NCBI GenBank assembly: GCA_026706395.1
Contig: JAPOYU010000069.1
Span: 1-28,596 of the forward strand
Direction of reading: 5' to 3'
Origin: Chloroflexota bacterium
GTDB lineage: Bacteria > Chloroflexota > Anaerolineae > Aggregatilineales > Phototrophicaceae
DNA length: 28,596 nt
Shown here: piece after piece, positions 1 through 8,438 of the stretch
Numbering within the stretch: the stretch's first letter is position 1
Layout: the number at the start of each line of letters is the position of its first letter
Notes under the pieces: model-generated
Seen by the model: only the letters and a program-made list of their open reading frames with translations
Databases searched by the model: none
What the model was told of the DNA's origin: nothing
Made by a program: the position numbers and the translations under genes

Positions 1-277
1 ACGTGTCTTGGCGCCACGGCTTGCCGTGCGGCTTCAGCCACCAACGTCGAATCTAGTTCGCCCCCATGATGGCTGGCAGCAGACGCTGACCCAATTCAGC
101 CCATGCCACCGCGCAAGCACAGTATATCATGCGGTGGGCAGCCTGTATAGCGCCTTCATTTTAGAATCATGTTAGAAGCGGTGCGCTGCTGGGAGTGTGA
201 GCGACCGAACCTAACATATAAACTTGATTGGGGATATGATTGCAGTGTCCAGTGTGGAATGAACGAAAGGTTGCTCC
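1..277. other. Left-edge non-coding stretch, no gene recognised
   Basis: No known gene can be supported here. A + frame is open from base 2 to a stop at 173-175, but its translation resembles no family I know and it has no visible start in the window. It could be the tail of a gene cut by the window edge. A short perfect palindrome, CACGGC-TT-GCCGTG, lies at 15-28. Near the right end TATGAT (235-240) could be a -10 box for the next gene, but I see no good -35 box at the right distance. AAAGG at 266-270 is the ribosome binding site of the gene at 278. Confidence 0.4.
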
Positions 278-1270
278 GTGGAGGTTCTGGTAGTTGGGGC
301 AGGCATGTCCGGCCTTATGGCGGCGCGAACCTTGCAGGGGCGCGGGATAACCGTTCGTCTTGTTGAAAGCGGACGAAGTGTTGGCGGGCGGCTGGCTACA
401 CGACGGGTCGGCGATGGCGGTTTGGCGGACCACGGCGCGCAATTCTTCACGGTTCGGGGTGAATCGTTGCAGGAACATGTGGACGAGTGGCTTGGTCTCG
501 ACCTTGTCTACGTGTGGGGAACGGGCTGGTCTGATGGCAGTACCAAGCGTACGGCGGGCGATGGGCATCCTAGGTATGCGACGCGCGGTGGCATGAACAA
601 GCTGGCCAAGCATTTGGCAAAGGGACTCGATATCACGCTTGATCGCTTAGTCTCAAATGTAGGACCGACGGCGAATGGCTGGATGCTGACAGACAGTGAG
701 AACGGAACGCATGAGGCCACCGGCTTGATATTGACGCCGCCCATGCCCGAGACTCTCGCTTTACTGTCGCGGAGCGGCGTTGATCTTCACCACGAAGACT
801 TGGCCGACTTGCGACGAATAAGATTCGGTCCTTGCCTTTGCGGCATACACGAAATCGACGGTGATGTGGATCTTCCCGAACCAGGCGCCGTGCAGAACTT
901 CCAGACTGAAATCTACTGGGTGGCGGACAACGAAGCGAAAGGTATCTCGCAAAGGACGATCATCACCAGTCACGCGAACGCGAAATTCAGCCGTCAGAAT
1001 TGGGATGCCTCCGAAGACGATATCGTTCGCGAGCTGGAATCAGCGGTGTTGCCCTATTTGGGACCTGGCGCGAAGATCACCCATACACAAGTCAAGAAAT
1101 GGCGCTATTCCGTGCCATTGACCACATATCCCCACGAATGCTTGCTGGCGCGCGATCTGCCGCCGTTGGTCTTCGCTGGCGATGCATTTGGCGGGCGTGG
1201 ACGCGTTGAGGGCGCCTTCATGTCTGGCGTCGCCGCGGGACATGCCATGGCGGATGCCCTGAGACAATGA
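278..1270 (+). CDS. Renalase-like FAD/NAD(P)-dependent amine oxidoreductase
   Basis: A 330-residue flavoprotein. The N-terminus is a Rossmann FAD site: a beta strand, then G7-A-G9-M-S-G12, then an acidic residue after the second strand (LVESGRSVGGRLATRR). The GGRLATRR stretch and the following DHGAQFF motif are typical of the renalase / NAD(P)-binding-domain amine oxidoreductase family, as is the C-terminal FAGDAFGGRGRVEGAFMSG, which closes the FAD site. Family members oxidise NAD(P)H isomers or amines; the true substrate cannot be read from sequence. The start is a GTG at 278, preceded by AAAGG seven bases upstream. The stop overlaps the next start (ATGA), so the two genes are probably co-transcribed. 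The protein looks cytosolic, with no signal peptide. Confidence 0.85.
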   Translation: MEVLVVGAGMSGLMAARTLQGRGITVRLVESGRSVGGRLATRRVGDGGLADHGAQFFTVRGESLQEHVDEWLGLDLVYVWGTGWSDGSTKRTAGDGHPRYATRGGMNKLAKHLAKGLDITLDRLVSNVGPTANGWMLTDSENGTHEATGLILTPPMPETLALLSRSGVDLHHEDLADLRRIRFGPCLCGIHEIDGDVDLPEPGAVQNFQTEIYWVADNEAKGISQRTIITSHANAKFSRQNWDASEDDIVRELESAVLPYLGPGAKITHTQVKKWRYSVPLTTYPHECLLARDLPPLVFAGDAFGGRGRVEGAFMSGVAAGHAMADALRQ

Positions 1271-2028
1271 AAGCCGCGCTCCTGCGTCCTGCGTTGGCCC
1301 GGGTTGCGGCGCTCATACTTTGTTTGGTTGCGATTGTTGTCGTCGGACTGGTCCTTTACTTTGGCACACCGAGCGGCGCAGTGATGCTGGAGGCGAAAGC
1401 GGCACTGGTGTCCGATAACGTTGTCCATGTTAGTCGCGGGCGCTGGATTGTATTTGCACCGGCGTCGAAAACCGTCACCTCAGGGGTCATCTTTTATCCG
1501 GGCGGCCGGGTCGCGCCGGAGGCTTACGCGCCTTTGGCACGAACTCTGGCGGAAAGCGGCAGCTTGGCTGTGATTGTTCCCATGCCGCTCAACCTTGCCG
1601 TTCTGGATGCTGACGCGGCGACGGCTGTGATCGTGGCTTATCCGCAGGTTGCGACTTGGGTCATCGCGGGACACTCGCTGGGCGGTTCGATGGCGGCTCG
1701 CTATGCCCACGACAATCCAGAGCGTGTAGACGGATTGGTCATGTTGGCTGCCTACCCGGAAGCGCACCTTGATTTCCGCGATCAGGCGCTGGCGGTGGCA
1801 ACCGTTTATGGCGATCGCGACGGTCTGGCTACACTTGAGGAAGTGGAAAACTCGTTCTTGCAATTGCCGACCGACGCGATGAAGATTCTGATCAAGGGCG
1901 GCAACCATGCGGGGTTCGGCTGGTATGGTGAGCAGGAGGGCGATCATCCGGCACAGATCAGCCGCGATGTGCAACAGGAACAAGTTATCAGTGCCTTTCT
2001 TAGCCTCATGCGCGAGGCTGGAAAATAA
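1267..2028 (+). CDS. Membrane-anchored alpha/beta hydrolase
   Basis: 253 residues. Residues about 12-32 form one hydrophobic segment after a basic N-terminus, so the enzyme is probably anchored with its catalytic domain outside the membrane. The hydrolase fold has its nucleophile elbow at GHSLGG (Ser137), a likely acid at Asp185 in YGDRDG and a catalytic His214 in GGNHAGFG. This arrangement matches the small alpha/beta-hydrolase_5-like family, close to dienelactone-hydrolase-type enzymes. Substrate is unknown; an esterase or lipase-type activity is the general expectation. It overlaps the upstream flavoprotein gene by four bases. An AT-rich inverted repeat follows its stop. Confidence 0.85.
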   Translation: MKAALLRPALARVAALILCLVAIVVVGLVLYFGTPSGAVMLEAKAALVSDNVVHVSRGRWIVFAPASKTVTSGVIFYPGGRVAPEAYAPLARTLAESGSLAVIVPMPLNLAVLDADAATAVIVAYPQVATWVIAGHSLGGSMAARYAHDNPERVDGLVMLAAYPEAHLDFRDQALAVATVYGDRDGLATLEEVENSFLQLPTDAMKILIKGGNHAGFGWYGEQEGDHPAQISRDVQQEQVISAFLSLMREAGK

Positions 2029-2047
2029 ATCTAATCCCTGTTAGATT
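2028..2047. promoter_or_regulatory. Inverted repeat between hydrolase and acyl-CoA dehydrogenase genes
   Basis: AATCTAA and TTAGATT form a perfect 7-base inverted repeat around a six-base centre, starting on the last base of the hydrolase stop codon. As RNA it is a weak AT-rich hairpin followed by AATTTG, so a poor terminator. As DNA it could be an operator for a dimeric repressor of the acyl-CoA dehydrogenase gene 36 bases downstream. Neither role is proven. Confidence 0.35.
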
Positions 2048-2082
2048 AATTTGCCGTAGTCGAGTATGGAGGGACAGCAACG

Positions 2083-3237
2083 ATGTCCGGTCCTGATTTT
2101 CAACTTAGCGAAGAACAAGCGATGTTGGTGCGCATGACGCGTGACTTTGTCGCGGACAACATCATTCCGGTGGCGGCCGAATACGACGAAAAGTCTATAT
2201 TCCCCGAAGACATATTTCACAGGGCGCGTGAGCTTGGCATTGTAAACATGCTGATTCCCGAAGAATACGGCGGCGTCGGCGCGTCGGCCTTTGAAGAGGT
2301 GCTGGTATCCGAGGAGTTGGGTTATGGCTGTACGGGCATCAGTTCAAGCCTGGGCCTAAACTCACTAGCGATGCTGCCCATCCTGATCGCCGGTAATGAC
2401 AAGCAGAAAGCCTATTGGCTCGGTGAGCGGACGGGCGCTCAGGGCCAATTCTGCTCGTATGGAGTCACTGAAGCCAACGCGGGCTCAAACGTAGCGGGTA
2501 TACAGACGCGCGCCGACAAGAAGGGCGCTGCTTACATAATCAACGGCAGCAAGACCTTTATCACAAACGCGAGCCACGCGCATTTCTTCACGATCTTCGC
2601 CAAGACGGATCTTTCCGCCGGGCATCGCGGGATGACCTGCTTCATTGTCGATCGCGACTCACCTGGTGTAAGCGTGGGCAAGAAGTTCGACAAACTGGGT
2701 CAGCGCGCCTCGGACACAGCCGAAATTGTTTTTGAGAATGTCGAGGTGCCGGAAGAGAATATCGTTGGCGAAGTTGGTCATGGTTTCTACATCGCCATGA
2801 AGGTATTCGATTACAGTCGACCGGGTGTAGCCGCGGCGGCCTGCGGCTTGCAGCGACGGGCGCTGGAAGAAAGTGTCAAGTACGCCGGCGAGCGCGAAGC
2901 ATTTGGTGTGCCGATTTATCAGCATCAAGCGGTCGGACACAAGATCGCCGATATGGCGATCAATTATGAGGCGTCGCGGTTGTTGGCCTGGCAAGCGGCC
3001 TGGCAAGTGGACGCCGGCATTACCAATCCGCGAATCCCCGCTTATGCCAAGGCCTTCGCCGCTGATATGGCGACCAAAGCGGCAGTGGATGCCGTGCAGG
3101 TATTTGGGGGCTACGGCTATATGAAGGAGTACCCGGTCGAAAAGCTTTTGCGTGATGTCAAGATATTCCAAATCTACGAAGGCACGAGCGAGATACAGCG
3201 AAACATCATCGTGCGAGAGTTGTTCCGCGGCCGGTGA
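2083..3237 (+). CDS. Acyl-CoA dehydrogenase
   Basis: A 384-residue enzyme of full family length, FAD-dependent, catalysing alpha,beta-dehydrogenation of an acyl-CoA in fatty acid or branched amino acid breakdown. The N-terminal helical domain is followed by the FAD-contacting motif GVTEANAGSN, which varies from the usual VTEP-GAGSD. The beta domain carries the FITNA stretch, and the C-terminal helical domain ends with QVFGGYGYMKEYPVEKLLRD and IYEGTSEIQ. Glu366 in YEGT is in the position of the catalytic base of short/medium-chain and butyryl-type enzymes, arguing against the isovaleryl or long-chain subgroups. The chain length of the substrate is not certain. A GGAGGGAC ribosome site precedes the ATG. 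Transcription probably ends or weakens before the ribosomal promoter downstream. Confidence 0.93.
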   Translation: MSGPDFQLSEEQAMLVRMTRDFVADNIIPVAAEYDEKSIFPEDIFHRARELGIVNMLIPEEYGGVGASAFEEVLVSEELGYGCTGISSSLGLNSLAMLPILIAGNDKQKAYWLGERTGAQGQFCSYGVTEANAGSNVAGIQTRADKKGAAYIINGSKTFITNASHAHFFTIFAKTDLSAGHRGMTCFIVDRDSPGVSVGKKFDKLGQRASDTAEIVFENVEVPEENIVGEVGHGFYIAMKVFDYSRPGVAAAACGLQRRALEESVKYAGEREAFGVPIYQHQAVGHKIADMAINYEASRLLAWQAAWQVDAGITNPRIPAYAKAFAADMATKAAVDAVQVFGGYGYMKEYPVEKLLRDVKIFQIYEGTSEIQRNIIVRELFRGR

Positions 3238-3284
3238 CGCTACTGCCCGAGTTTAAGTGCAGCACAGATGCCGGGAAGTCTGCC

Positions 3285-3313
3285 TTGACAGGCGGTCGGG
3301 GTATTGATAAGAT
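3285..3313 (+). promoter_or_regulatory. Sigma-70-type promoter of the str operon
   Basis: TTGACA at 3285-3290, a 17-base spacer, then TAAGAT at 3308-3313. The -35 box is a perfect consensus match, the -10 box matches at five of six positions, and the spacing is optimal. It points into rpsL and lies 47 bases past the dehydrogenase stop, so it is very likely the main promoter of the ribosomal cluster. Transcription should begin near 3320, leaving a leader of about 180 bases. Confidence 0.85.
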
Positions 3314-3376
3314 GCGCGATTGCACTCCCAGTTGACAACCTCCTTGAATGAGGCACTGGCGGCTGAATTGAGCGAA

Positions 3377-3448
3377 TATGGCGAAAGCGTTTGGTCGAAG
3401 CCAAGCAGCTCGCCATAAATGAAAAGAGATAGGCGTATGGATGCGCCT
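3377..3448 (+). promoter_or_regulatory. Structured 5' leader of the str operon (two hairpins)
   Basis: Two clear stem-loops lie in the untranslated leader. The first has a perfect 8-pair outer stem, TATGGCGA (3377-3384) with TCGCCATA (3410-3417), enclosing a 6-pair inner hairpin (3389-3394 with 3401-3406, one G-U pair). The second is a 7-pair stem at 3431-3437 with 3442-3448 (one G-U pair) around a TGGA tetraloop. Neither is followed by a run of T, so they are not simple terminators. A binding site for a feedback-regulating ribosomal protein is a reasonable guess, but I do not recognise a known leader family. Confidence 0.55.
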
Positions 3449-3500
3449 GTTTCCATGTCTAGAAAATGAATAGAAAAATTAGAGACTGACGGAGTCATCA

Positions 3501-3917
3501 ATGCCAACGATCAATCAGTTGGTGCGGAAAGGCCGTAAGAGCAAGGGAAAGAAGAACAAAGCGCCCGCGCTCCAGTACACCTTTAACGCGCTCAAGAATC
3601 GGCGTGCGCGCCAGCAGAAGGGTGCGCCGCAAAAGCGCGGCGTCTGCACCCAGGTGAAGACGATGACGCCCAAAAAACCTAATTCGGCGCTGCGCAAGGT
3701 GGCGCGCGTTCGCCTGACCAATGGCATTGAAGTCACGGCGTACATCGGCGGCGAGGGCCACAATTTGCAGGAACATAGCGTTGTTTTGGTGCGCGGCGGC
3801 CGTGTGAAGGATTTGCCGGGCGTTCGCTATCACATCGTAAGAGGCACTTTGGACACCAGCGGCGTTGATGGCCGCGAGCAAGGACGCAGCAAGTACGGGA
3901 CCAAGCGGCGCAAGTGA
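3501..3917 (+). CDS. rpsL: 30S ribosomal protein S12
   Basis: S12 sits at the decoding centre of the small subunit. The 138 residues are about 14 longer than the usual 123-124. The extra part lies at roughly residues 26-41 (around [13 protein letters not shown]), between APAL and PQKRGVC. The rest is near-invariant: [20 protein letters not shown] with Lys58-Lys59, the site of streptomycin-resistance changes, and [15 protein letters not shown] with [11 protein letters not shown]. No resistance substitution is visible. GGAG at 3491-3494 is six bases before the ATG. It is the first gene of the str block. From memory this insertion is characteristic of Chloroflexota S12. Confidence 0.98.
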   Translation: MPTINQLVRKGRKSKGKKNKAPALQYTFNALKNRRARQQKGAPQKRGVCTQVKTMTPKKPNSALRKVARVRLTNGIEVTAYIGGEGHNLQEHSVVLVRGGRVKDLPGVRYHIVRGTLDTSGVDGREQGRSKYGTKRRK

Positions 3918-3989
3918 GATGCTGAGCAGCAGACCCGCCCAGGCAGCAGTTGACGGGCGAATGTGGTTTGTGAGATGAGGAGCTAAGGA

Positions 3990-4457
3990 ATGCCGAGGAG
4001 AAATCGTCCGCCCAAGCGTATCCCACCGCCTGATGTTAAGTTCGGCAATTTACACGTGGCGATGTTTATTAATCGTATGATGCGCGGTGGAAAGAAGAGT
4101 TTGGCCACTCGGATCATGTACCAAGCGCTGGATTCTATGGGCGAGCGTACAAAGAAGGATCCAATTGAGGTCTTCGAGATTGCGATTCGCAACGTGACAC
4201 CGGCGGTCGAGGTTAAGCCCAAGCGCGTCGGCGGCTCGACCTATCAAGTGCCGATAGATGTGTCGCATGAACGTGGAGTGACGCTGGCGATGCGCTGGCT
4301 GATTCAGTTCGCGCGGGAACGCAGCGGCAGAAGCATGGCCGAGAAGCTGACGAATGAATTGCTCGATGCCTACAACGGGCAAGGCAGCGCCATCCGCAGG
4401 AAAGACGAAACGCACCGTATGGCAGAGGCGAACCGCGCCTTCGCCCACTTTCGCTAA
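3990..4457 (+). CDS. rpsG: 30S ribosomal protein S7
   Basis: S7 nucleates assembly of the 30S head by binding the 3' major domain of 16S rRNA, and lines the E site. The 155 residues match the bacterial length. Recognisable segments include [10 protein letters not shown] at the N-terminus, [14 protein letters not shown], the [13 protein letters not shown] beta-hairpin region and the [38 protein letters not shown] tail read in two parts. GAGGAG at 3977-3982 lies seven bases before the ATG. The 72-base gap from rpsL holds nothing else. In E. coli S7 is the feedback repressor of the str operon; whether that holds here is unknown. Confidence 0.97.
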   Translation: MPRRNRPPKRIPPPDVKFGNLHVAMFINRMMRGGKKSLATRIMYQALDSMGERTKKDPIEVFEIAIRNVTPAVEVKPKRVGGSTYQVPIDVSHERGVTLAMRWLIQFARERSGRSMAEKLTNELLDAYNGQGSAIRRKDETHRMAEANRAFAHFR

Positions 4458-4496
4458 GGCAACTCTCGCTATTGTTTCGCAGCAAGTGACTGGAAA

Positions 4497-6596
4497 ATGA
4501 CGAAAACGAACCCGAGCTTTGACCTCAACAAAGTGCGCAACATCGGAATCATCGCGCATATTGACGCCGGCAAGACAACCGTCACCGAGCGCGTTCTCTA
4601 TTACACCGGAATGGTGCACAAGATCGGCGAAACTCACGAAGGTTCCGCCACTACCGACTATATGGATCAGGAGCGCGAGCGGGGCATAACGATAACATCG
4701 GCCGCGGTGACCGCAAGTTGGGATGACCATCAGATCAACATCATTGACACCCCGGGTCATGTTGATTTCACCGCCGAGGTACAGCGCAGCCTGAGGGTTC
4801 TGGACGGTGGCGTCACCGTCTTCGACAGTGTCGCCGGCGTTGAGCCGCAATCGGAAACCGTATGGCGTCAAGCATCTCAGTACAACGTGCCTCGGATGTG
4901 TTTCGTCAACAAGATGGATCGCACGGGCGCTGACTTTGACCGCTGCGTCAATATGATGGTTGACCGGCTGAAGGCGAATCCCGTGGTGATTCAAGTGCCC
5001 TATGGCAGTGGCGAAAACTTTGAAGGCATCATAGACCTGATCAAGATGGAGTTGATTACCTACGGCAACGACGAAGGTACAGATATCAACTACCACACGA
5101 TTCCCGAAAGTCATCGGGAGATGGCGGAAACGCGTCGTGCCGAGATGATCGAAAAAACCGTCGAGCACGATGAGTACTTGACGATGAAATTCCTTGAAGA
5201 AGAGGAAATCAGCGACGAGGAAATCTTGGCTGGACTACGGGCTGGCACCATCTCTGGCCAGCTGCATCCGGTCATGTGCGGCTCAGCGCTGAAGAACAAG
5301 GGCGTGCAGGCGCTGCTGAATATGGTAGTGGCTTTGTTGCCCTCGCCCCTGGATATACCGCCGGTCAAAGGCGAGCATCCCAAGGACGGCAAGGAGTTGC
5401 TTCGCTACGCCCATGACGACGAGCCCTTGGCGGCGCTGGTATTCAAGATCGTTTCCGATCCTTACGGCAGGCTGGCTTTCACCCGAGTTTATTCCGGTGT
5501 TCTGAAAGCCGGCACGATGGTCGTGAATTCGGTGAACGGTAAGCGCGAACGGATCGGGCGGATTGTGCGCATGTTCGCTGACCGCCGCGAAGACGTGAAA
5601 GAGGTTCACGCTGGCGATATCGCCGCCGTCATTGGCATGAAGGAAACATTCACTGGCGATACATTGAGCGCGCCCAACAAGCCGGTACTTCTCGAAAATA
5701 TCTCCTTCCCCGATCCGGTCGTAGAGGTCGCCATCGAACCCAACACCAAAGCCGATCAAGACAAGATGGGCATGGGCTTGCGGAAGCTGGCGGAAGAAGA
5801 TCCCACCTTTCAGATCGAAGTTGACGACCAGTTAGGTCAGACCAAGATCAAAGGCATGGGCGAGTTGCACCTGGAGGTTTTGGTTGATCGCTTGATGCGC
5901 GAATATGGCGTCGAAGCGAGAGTCGGCCGGCCACGAGTCGCCTACCGCGAAACAATCACGCGGTCGGTGGAAATCGACACGACATTCAGGCGGCAGACGG
6001 GCGGCGCCGGGCAATACGCGCGCTGTGTCATCCGCTTCGAGCCGACTCCGGAAGACGAAAGGGATGATACCAAGGGTGAATTGCTCTTCGTGGATGAGAT
6101 ACGCGGCGGGACCATTCCAAAGGAGTACATACCGGCGGTGAGAAAGGGCGTCGCACAGGCGATGCAAGGCGGAGTCATTGCAGGCTATCCTGTCGTGAAT
6201 ATAAAGGCGACGCTGATCGACGGCGCCTATCATGAGGTGGATTCCAGCGAGATCGCTTTCACGATTGCCGGTTCCATGTGCTTGAAGGAAGGCATTCGGA
6301 AGGGCAGACCGGTTATTCTGGAGCCGTCGATGAGCGTCGAGGTCGTCGTGCCCGATGGCTATACTGGGGCAGTGGTGGGCGATATATCGTCGCGGCGTGG
6401 TTTGATACAAGGTATGGAGCCGCATAGTGATGGTATATCGGTGATAAATGCGCAAGTGCCATTGGGAGAGATGTTCGGTTACGCCAATGACCTGCGCAAC
6501 AACTCGCAGGGTCGCGGGAATTTCAGCATGGAGTTTGATACCTATACGGTCGCGCCGGAAGACATTGCTGAGGCAGTGAAATCCGGCTCGCGTTGA
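4497..6596 (+). CDS. fusA: Translation elongation factor G
   Basis: EF-G is the GTPase that moves tRNAs and mRNA after peptide bond formation and, with RRF, recycles ribosomes. At 699 residues it is full length. The G domain shows AHIDAGKTT (residues 20-28), the switch I RGITIT motif, DTPGH (84-88, with His88 the catalytic histidine), NKMD (138-141) and SALKNKG. Domain IV carries [10 protein letters not shown], and domain V carries [15 protein letters not shown]. Nothing suggests a specialised EF-G paralogue or mitochondrial type. The Shine-Dalgarno signal is weak. The gene is in the usual rpsG-fusA-tuf order. Confidence 0.98.
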   Translation: MTKTNPSFDLNKVRNIGIIAHIDAGKTTVTERVLYYTGMVHKIGETHEGSATTDYMDQERERGITITSAAVTASWDDHQINIIDTPGHVDFTAEVQRSLRVLDGGVTVFDSVAGVEPQSETVWRQASQYNVPRMCFVNKMDRTGADFDRCVNMMVDRLKANPVVIQVPYGSGENFEGIIDLIKMELITYGNDEGTDINYHTIPESHREMAETRRAEMIEKTVEHDEYLTMKFLEEEEISDEEILAGLRAGTISGQLHPVMCGSALKNKGVQALLNMVVALLPSPLDIPPVKGEHPKDGKELLRYAHDDEPLAALVFKIVSDPYGRLAFTRVYSGVLKAGTMVVNSVNGKRERIGRIVRMFADRREDVKEVHAGDIAAVIGMKETFTGDTLSAPNKPVLLENISFPDPVVEVAIEPNTKADQDKMGMGLRKLAEEDPTFQIEVDDQLGQTKIKGMGELHLEVLVDRLMREYGVEARVGRPRVAYRETITRSVEIDTTFRRQTGGAGQYARCVIRFEPTPEDERDDTKGELLFVDEIRGGTIPKEYIPAVRKGVAQAMQGGVIAGYPVVNIKATLIDGAYHEVDSSEIAFTIAGSMCLKEGIRKGRPVILEPSMSVEVVVPDGYTGAVVGDISSRRGLIQGMEPHSDGISVINAQVPLGEMFGYANDLRNNSQGRGNFSMEFDTYTVAPEDIAEAVKSGSR

Positions 6597-6604
6597 GTTG
6601 AGGC

Positions 6605-6630
6605 CGGCTGTGATCAGCCGCTAGTTTTCG
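6605..6630 (+). terminator. Weak attenuator-like hairpin between fusA and tuf
   Basis: CGGCTG (6605-6610), a TGAT loop, and CAGCCG (6615-6620) form a perfect 6-pair stem, followed after four bases by TTTT. The T run is short and delayed, so full termination is unlikely. It may lower read-through or protect an mRNA end between fusA and tuf. Confidence 0.35.
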
Positions 6631-6678
6631 GTCAGTCATTCGTTTTCAGATGGTCAAGTTCACAAGAGGGAATATCAA

Positions 6679-7878
6679 ATGTCTAAGGGGAAATTCGAGC
6701 GCAACAAGCCGCATGTAAATATCGGCACTATCGGTCATGTCGACCACGGCAAGACAACCTTGACCGCGGCCATTACGAAGGTATTGGCGCTCAAAGGGCA
6801 AGCGCAGGAGCGCGAATACGGCGAGATCGACAATGCGCCGGAGGAGCGCGCCCGCGGCATCACCATCAATATCCGCCATGTCGAGTACGAAACCGACAAT
6901 CGTCACTATGCGCACGTAGATTGCCCCGGCCACCGCGACTATATTAAGAACATGATCACTGGCGCGGCGCAAATGGACGGCGCAATCCTCGTCGTAAGCG
7001 CGCCGGATGGCCCGATGCCACAGACGCGCGAACACGTCTTGCTGGCCAAACAGGTGGAAGTTCCGGCGATGGTCGTTTACCTTAACAAGACCGATCAGAT
7101 GGACGACGAAGAGTTGATCGAGTTGGTTGAGATGGAGCTGGCCGAACTCTTGGAAGGCTACGGTTTCGATCCTGATACGCCAATTGTCAAAGGTTCGGCG
7201 CTAGCCGCGCAAGAAAGCGACAGCTCAGATCCTGCAGCGCCCGAATACGCCTCGATAGTCGAGCTAATGGACGCCGTTGATGAATGGATTCCGACGCCGA
7301 TGCGCGATGTCGACAAGCCCTTCATGATGGCGATTGAAGATGTCTTCTCCATCAAGGGACGTGGTACGGTTGTCACTGGCAGTGTCGCCCGCGGCACATT
7401 GTTGAAGGGTACGGAAGTTGATATCGTTGGCCTGCGGGACGAAATCGTCAAGACGGTCGTCACCGGCATCGAGATGTTCAACAAGGAGTTGGACCAGGCG
7501 CAGGCTGGCGACAACGCTGGGATCCTGCTGCGCGGCATCGGTCGCGACGAGGTTCAGCGCGGCATGGTCATCGCGCAAGTTGGCTCGATTACGCCGCACA
7601 AGAAATTCAAGTGCGAAGTCTACGTTTTGCGTCGTGACGAAGGTGGCCGGCACAAGGCCTTTTTCAGTGGCTACCGCCCGCAATTCTACATTCGTACGAT
7701 GGACGTCACCGGCACGATCACTTTGCCCGATGGCGTAGAGATGGTCATGCCCGGCGACAACGTCAATCTGGATGTGGAGTTGATCACACCTGTGGCGCTG
7801 GAACGCGGTTCTTCGTTCGCGATTCGTGAGGGTGGCCTGACGGTCGGGGCCGGCCGCATCACCGAGATCTTGGAGTAA
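6679..7878 (+). CDS. tuf: Translation elongation factor Tu
   Basis: EF-Tu delivers aminoacyl-tRNA to the ribosome as a GTP complex. The 399 residues span all three domains. The G motifs are GHVDHGKTT (19-27), DCPGH (81-85, catalytic His85), NKTD (136-139) and SAL (173-175). Several positions depart from the bacterial consensus: Ile65 where GITINT has Thr, Arg86 in GHRDYIKNM where most EF-Tu have GHADY, Ser235 and Ala237 in TGSVARG where GRVERG is usual, and Leu387 and Arg393 in the C-terminal [15 protein letters not shown]. All active-site motifs are intact, so it should be functional. GAGGG at 6666-6670 is eight bases before the ATG. Only one tuf copy is in the window. Confidence 0.97.
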   Translation: MSKGKFERNKPHVNIGTIGHVDHGKTTLTAAITKVLALKGQAQEREYGEIDNAPEERARGITINIRHVEYETDNRHYAHVDCPGHRDYIKNMITGAAQMDGAILVVSAPDGPMPQTREHVLLAKQVEVPAMVVYLNKTDQMDDEELIELVEMELAELLEGYGFDPDTPIVKGSALAAQESDSSDPAAPEYASIVELMDAVDEWIPTPMRDVDKPFMMAIEDVFSIKGRGTVVTGSVARGTLLKGTEVDIVGLRDEIVKTVVTGIEMFNKELDQAQAGDNAGILLRGIGRDEVQRGMVIAQVGSITPHKKFKCEVYVLRRDEGGRHKAFFSGYRPQFYIRTMDVTGTITLPDGVEMVMPGDNVNLDVELITPVALERGSSFAIREGGLTVGAGRITEILE

Positions 7879-7902
7879 GTCAGGAACGGGGCGCAAAGAC
7901 CA

Positions 7903-7925
7903 GAGCCGGGTCACTTGCCCGGCTC
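7903..7925 (+). promoter_or_regulatory. Stable hairpin between tuf and rpsJ
   Basis: GAGCCGGG (7903-7910) and CCCGGCTC (7918-7925) form a perfect 8-pair GC-rich stem around a 7-base loop, 43 bases before rpsJ. No T run follows, so it is not a standard terminator. It could be an mRNA processing or protein-binding structure at the str/S10 boundary. Confidence 0.45.
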
Positions 7926-7967
7926 GCAACCGGTCGGCGTCCTGATTGAACAGACAAAGGTGGCGGA

Positions 7968-8276
7968 ATGGCAAAGAACAAGATACGTATCCGGCTGAAG
8001 GCTTATGACCACCGGGTGCTCGATCAGTCAGCTCAGCGAATTGTGGATACGGCCGAACGTACCGGATCGCGCGTAGTGGGTCCTGTACCTCTGCCGACGC
8101 GTATTGAGCGTTTCACTGTTCGGCGTTCTCCCTTCATTGACAAGGATTCGCAAGAGCATTTCGAAGTCCGGACGCATAAACGGCTGATTGATGTGCTTGA
8201 TCCGGACAGCAAGACGATTGATACCTTGATGCGGCTGAATCTGCCGGCGGGCGTGGATATCGAGATCAAGATTTAA
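7968..8276 (+). CDS. rpsJ: 30S ribosomal protein S10
   Basis: S10 is part of the 30S head and, as NusE, also links RNA polymerase and NusG/NusB in antitermination. The 102 residues are the standard length. The protein reads [20 protein letters not shown], then the [19 protein letters not shown] loop and the [15 protein letters not shown] strand-helix, ending [19 protein letters not shown] just before the ATG is the ribosome binding site. It opens the S10 block, but is separated from rplC by an unusually long 162-base gap. Confidence 0.98.
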   Translation: MAKNKIRIRLKAYDHRVLDQSAQRIVDTAERTGSRVVGPVPLPTRIERFTVRRSPFIDKDSQEHFEVRTHKRLIDVLDPDSKTIDTLMRLNLPAGVDIEIKI

Positions 8277-8284
8277 CAGAGCTA

Positions 8285-8418
8285 GCGCGATATGGTTTTC
8301 GCGCAAGAAGCCTCATGCGTTCCTGCCCGGCGATTGCAAGGCGGGCGAGAGAGGCGAACCATCCAGATGGGTGGCACAGGAATTGCCGGGTGCGTGGGCT
8401 GGTGAAAGAAGCGAACGC
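8285..8418 (+). promoter_or_regulatory. Structured intercistronic leader between rpsJ and rplC
   Basis: Several perfect pairings fit together here. GCGCGA (8285-8290) pairs with TCGCGC (8299-8304). GCCTC (8310-8314) pairs with GAGGC (8351-8355) and encloses GCCCG (8325-8329) paired with CGGGC (8342-8346). A competing long-range pairing joins TGCGTTC (8316-8322) to GAACGCA (8412-8418), just before the rplC ribosome site. Such mutually exclusive folds are what a translational switch would look like. Regulation by L4 is known for the S10 leader in E. coli, but that leader lies upstream of rpsJ. The role here is inference. Confidence 0.45.
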
Positions 8419-8438
8419 ACCGAGTGGAGGCTACGCTC

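Noticed and set aside
2..175. Open + frame entering from the left edge
   Set aside because: 57 codons with no recognisable protein wording; could be a gene tail but cannot be supported from this window.
3332..3337. Second TTGACA downstream of the str promoter
   Set aside because: No -10-like box lies 16-18 bases downstream (the sequence there is ACTGGC), so it is not called as a promoter.
4050..5168. 372-codon open frame on the minus strand
   Set aside because: It is the antisense shadow of rpsG and fusA, whose own translations are unmistakable.
5832..6455. 207-codon open frame on the minus strand
   Set aside because: Antisense to the end of fusA, with no family resemblance or ribosome site.
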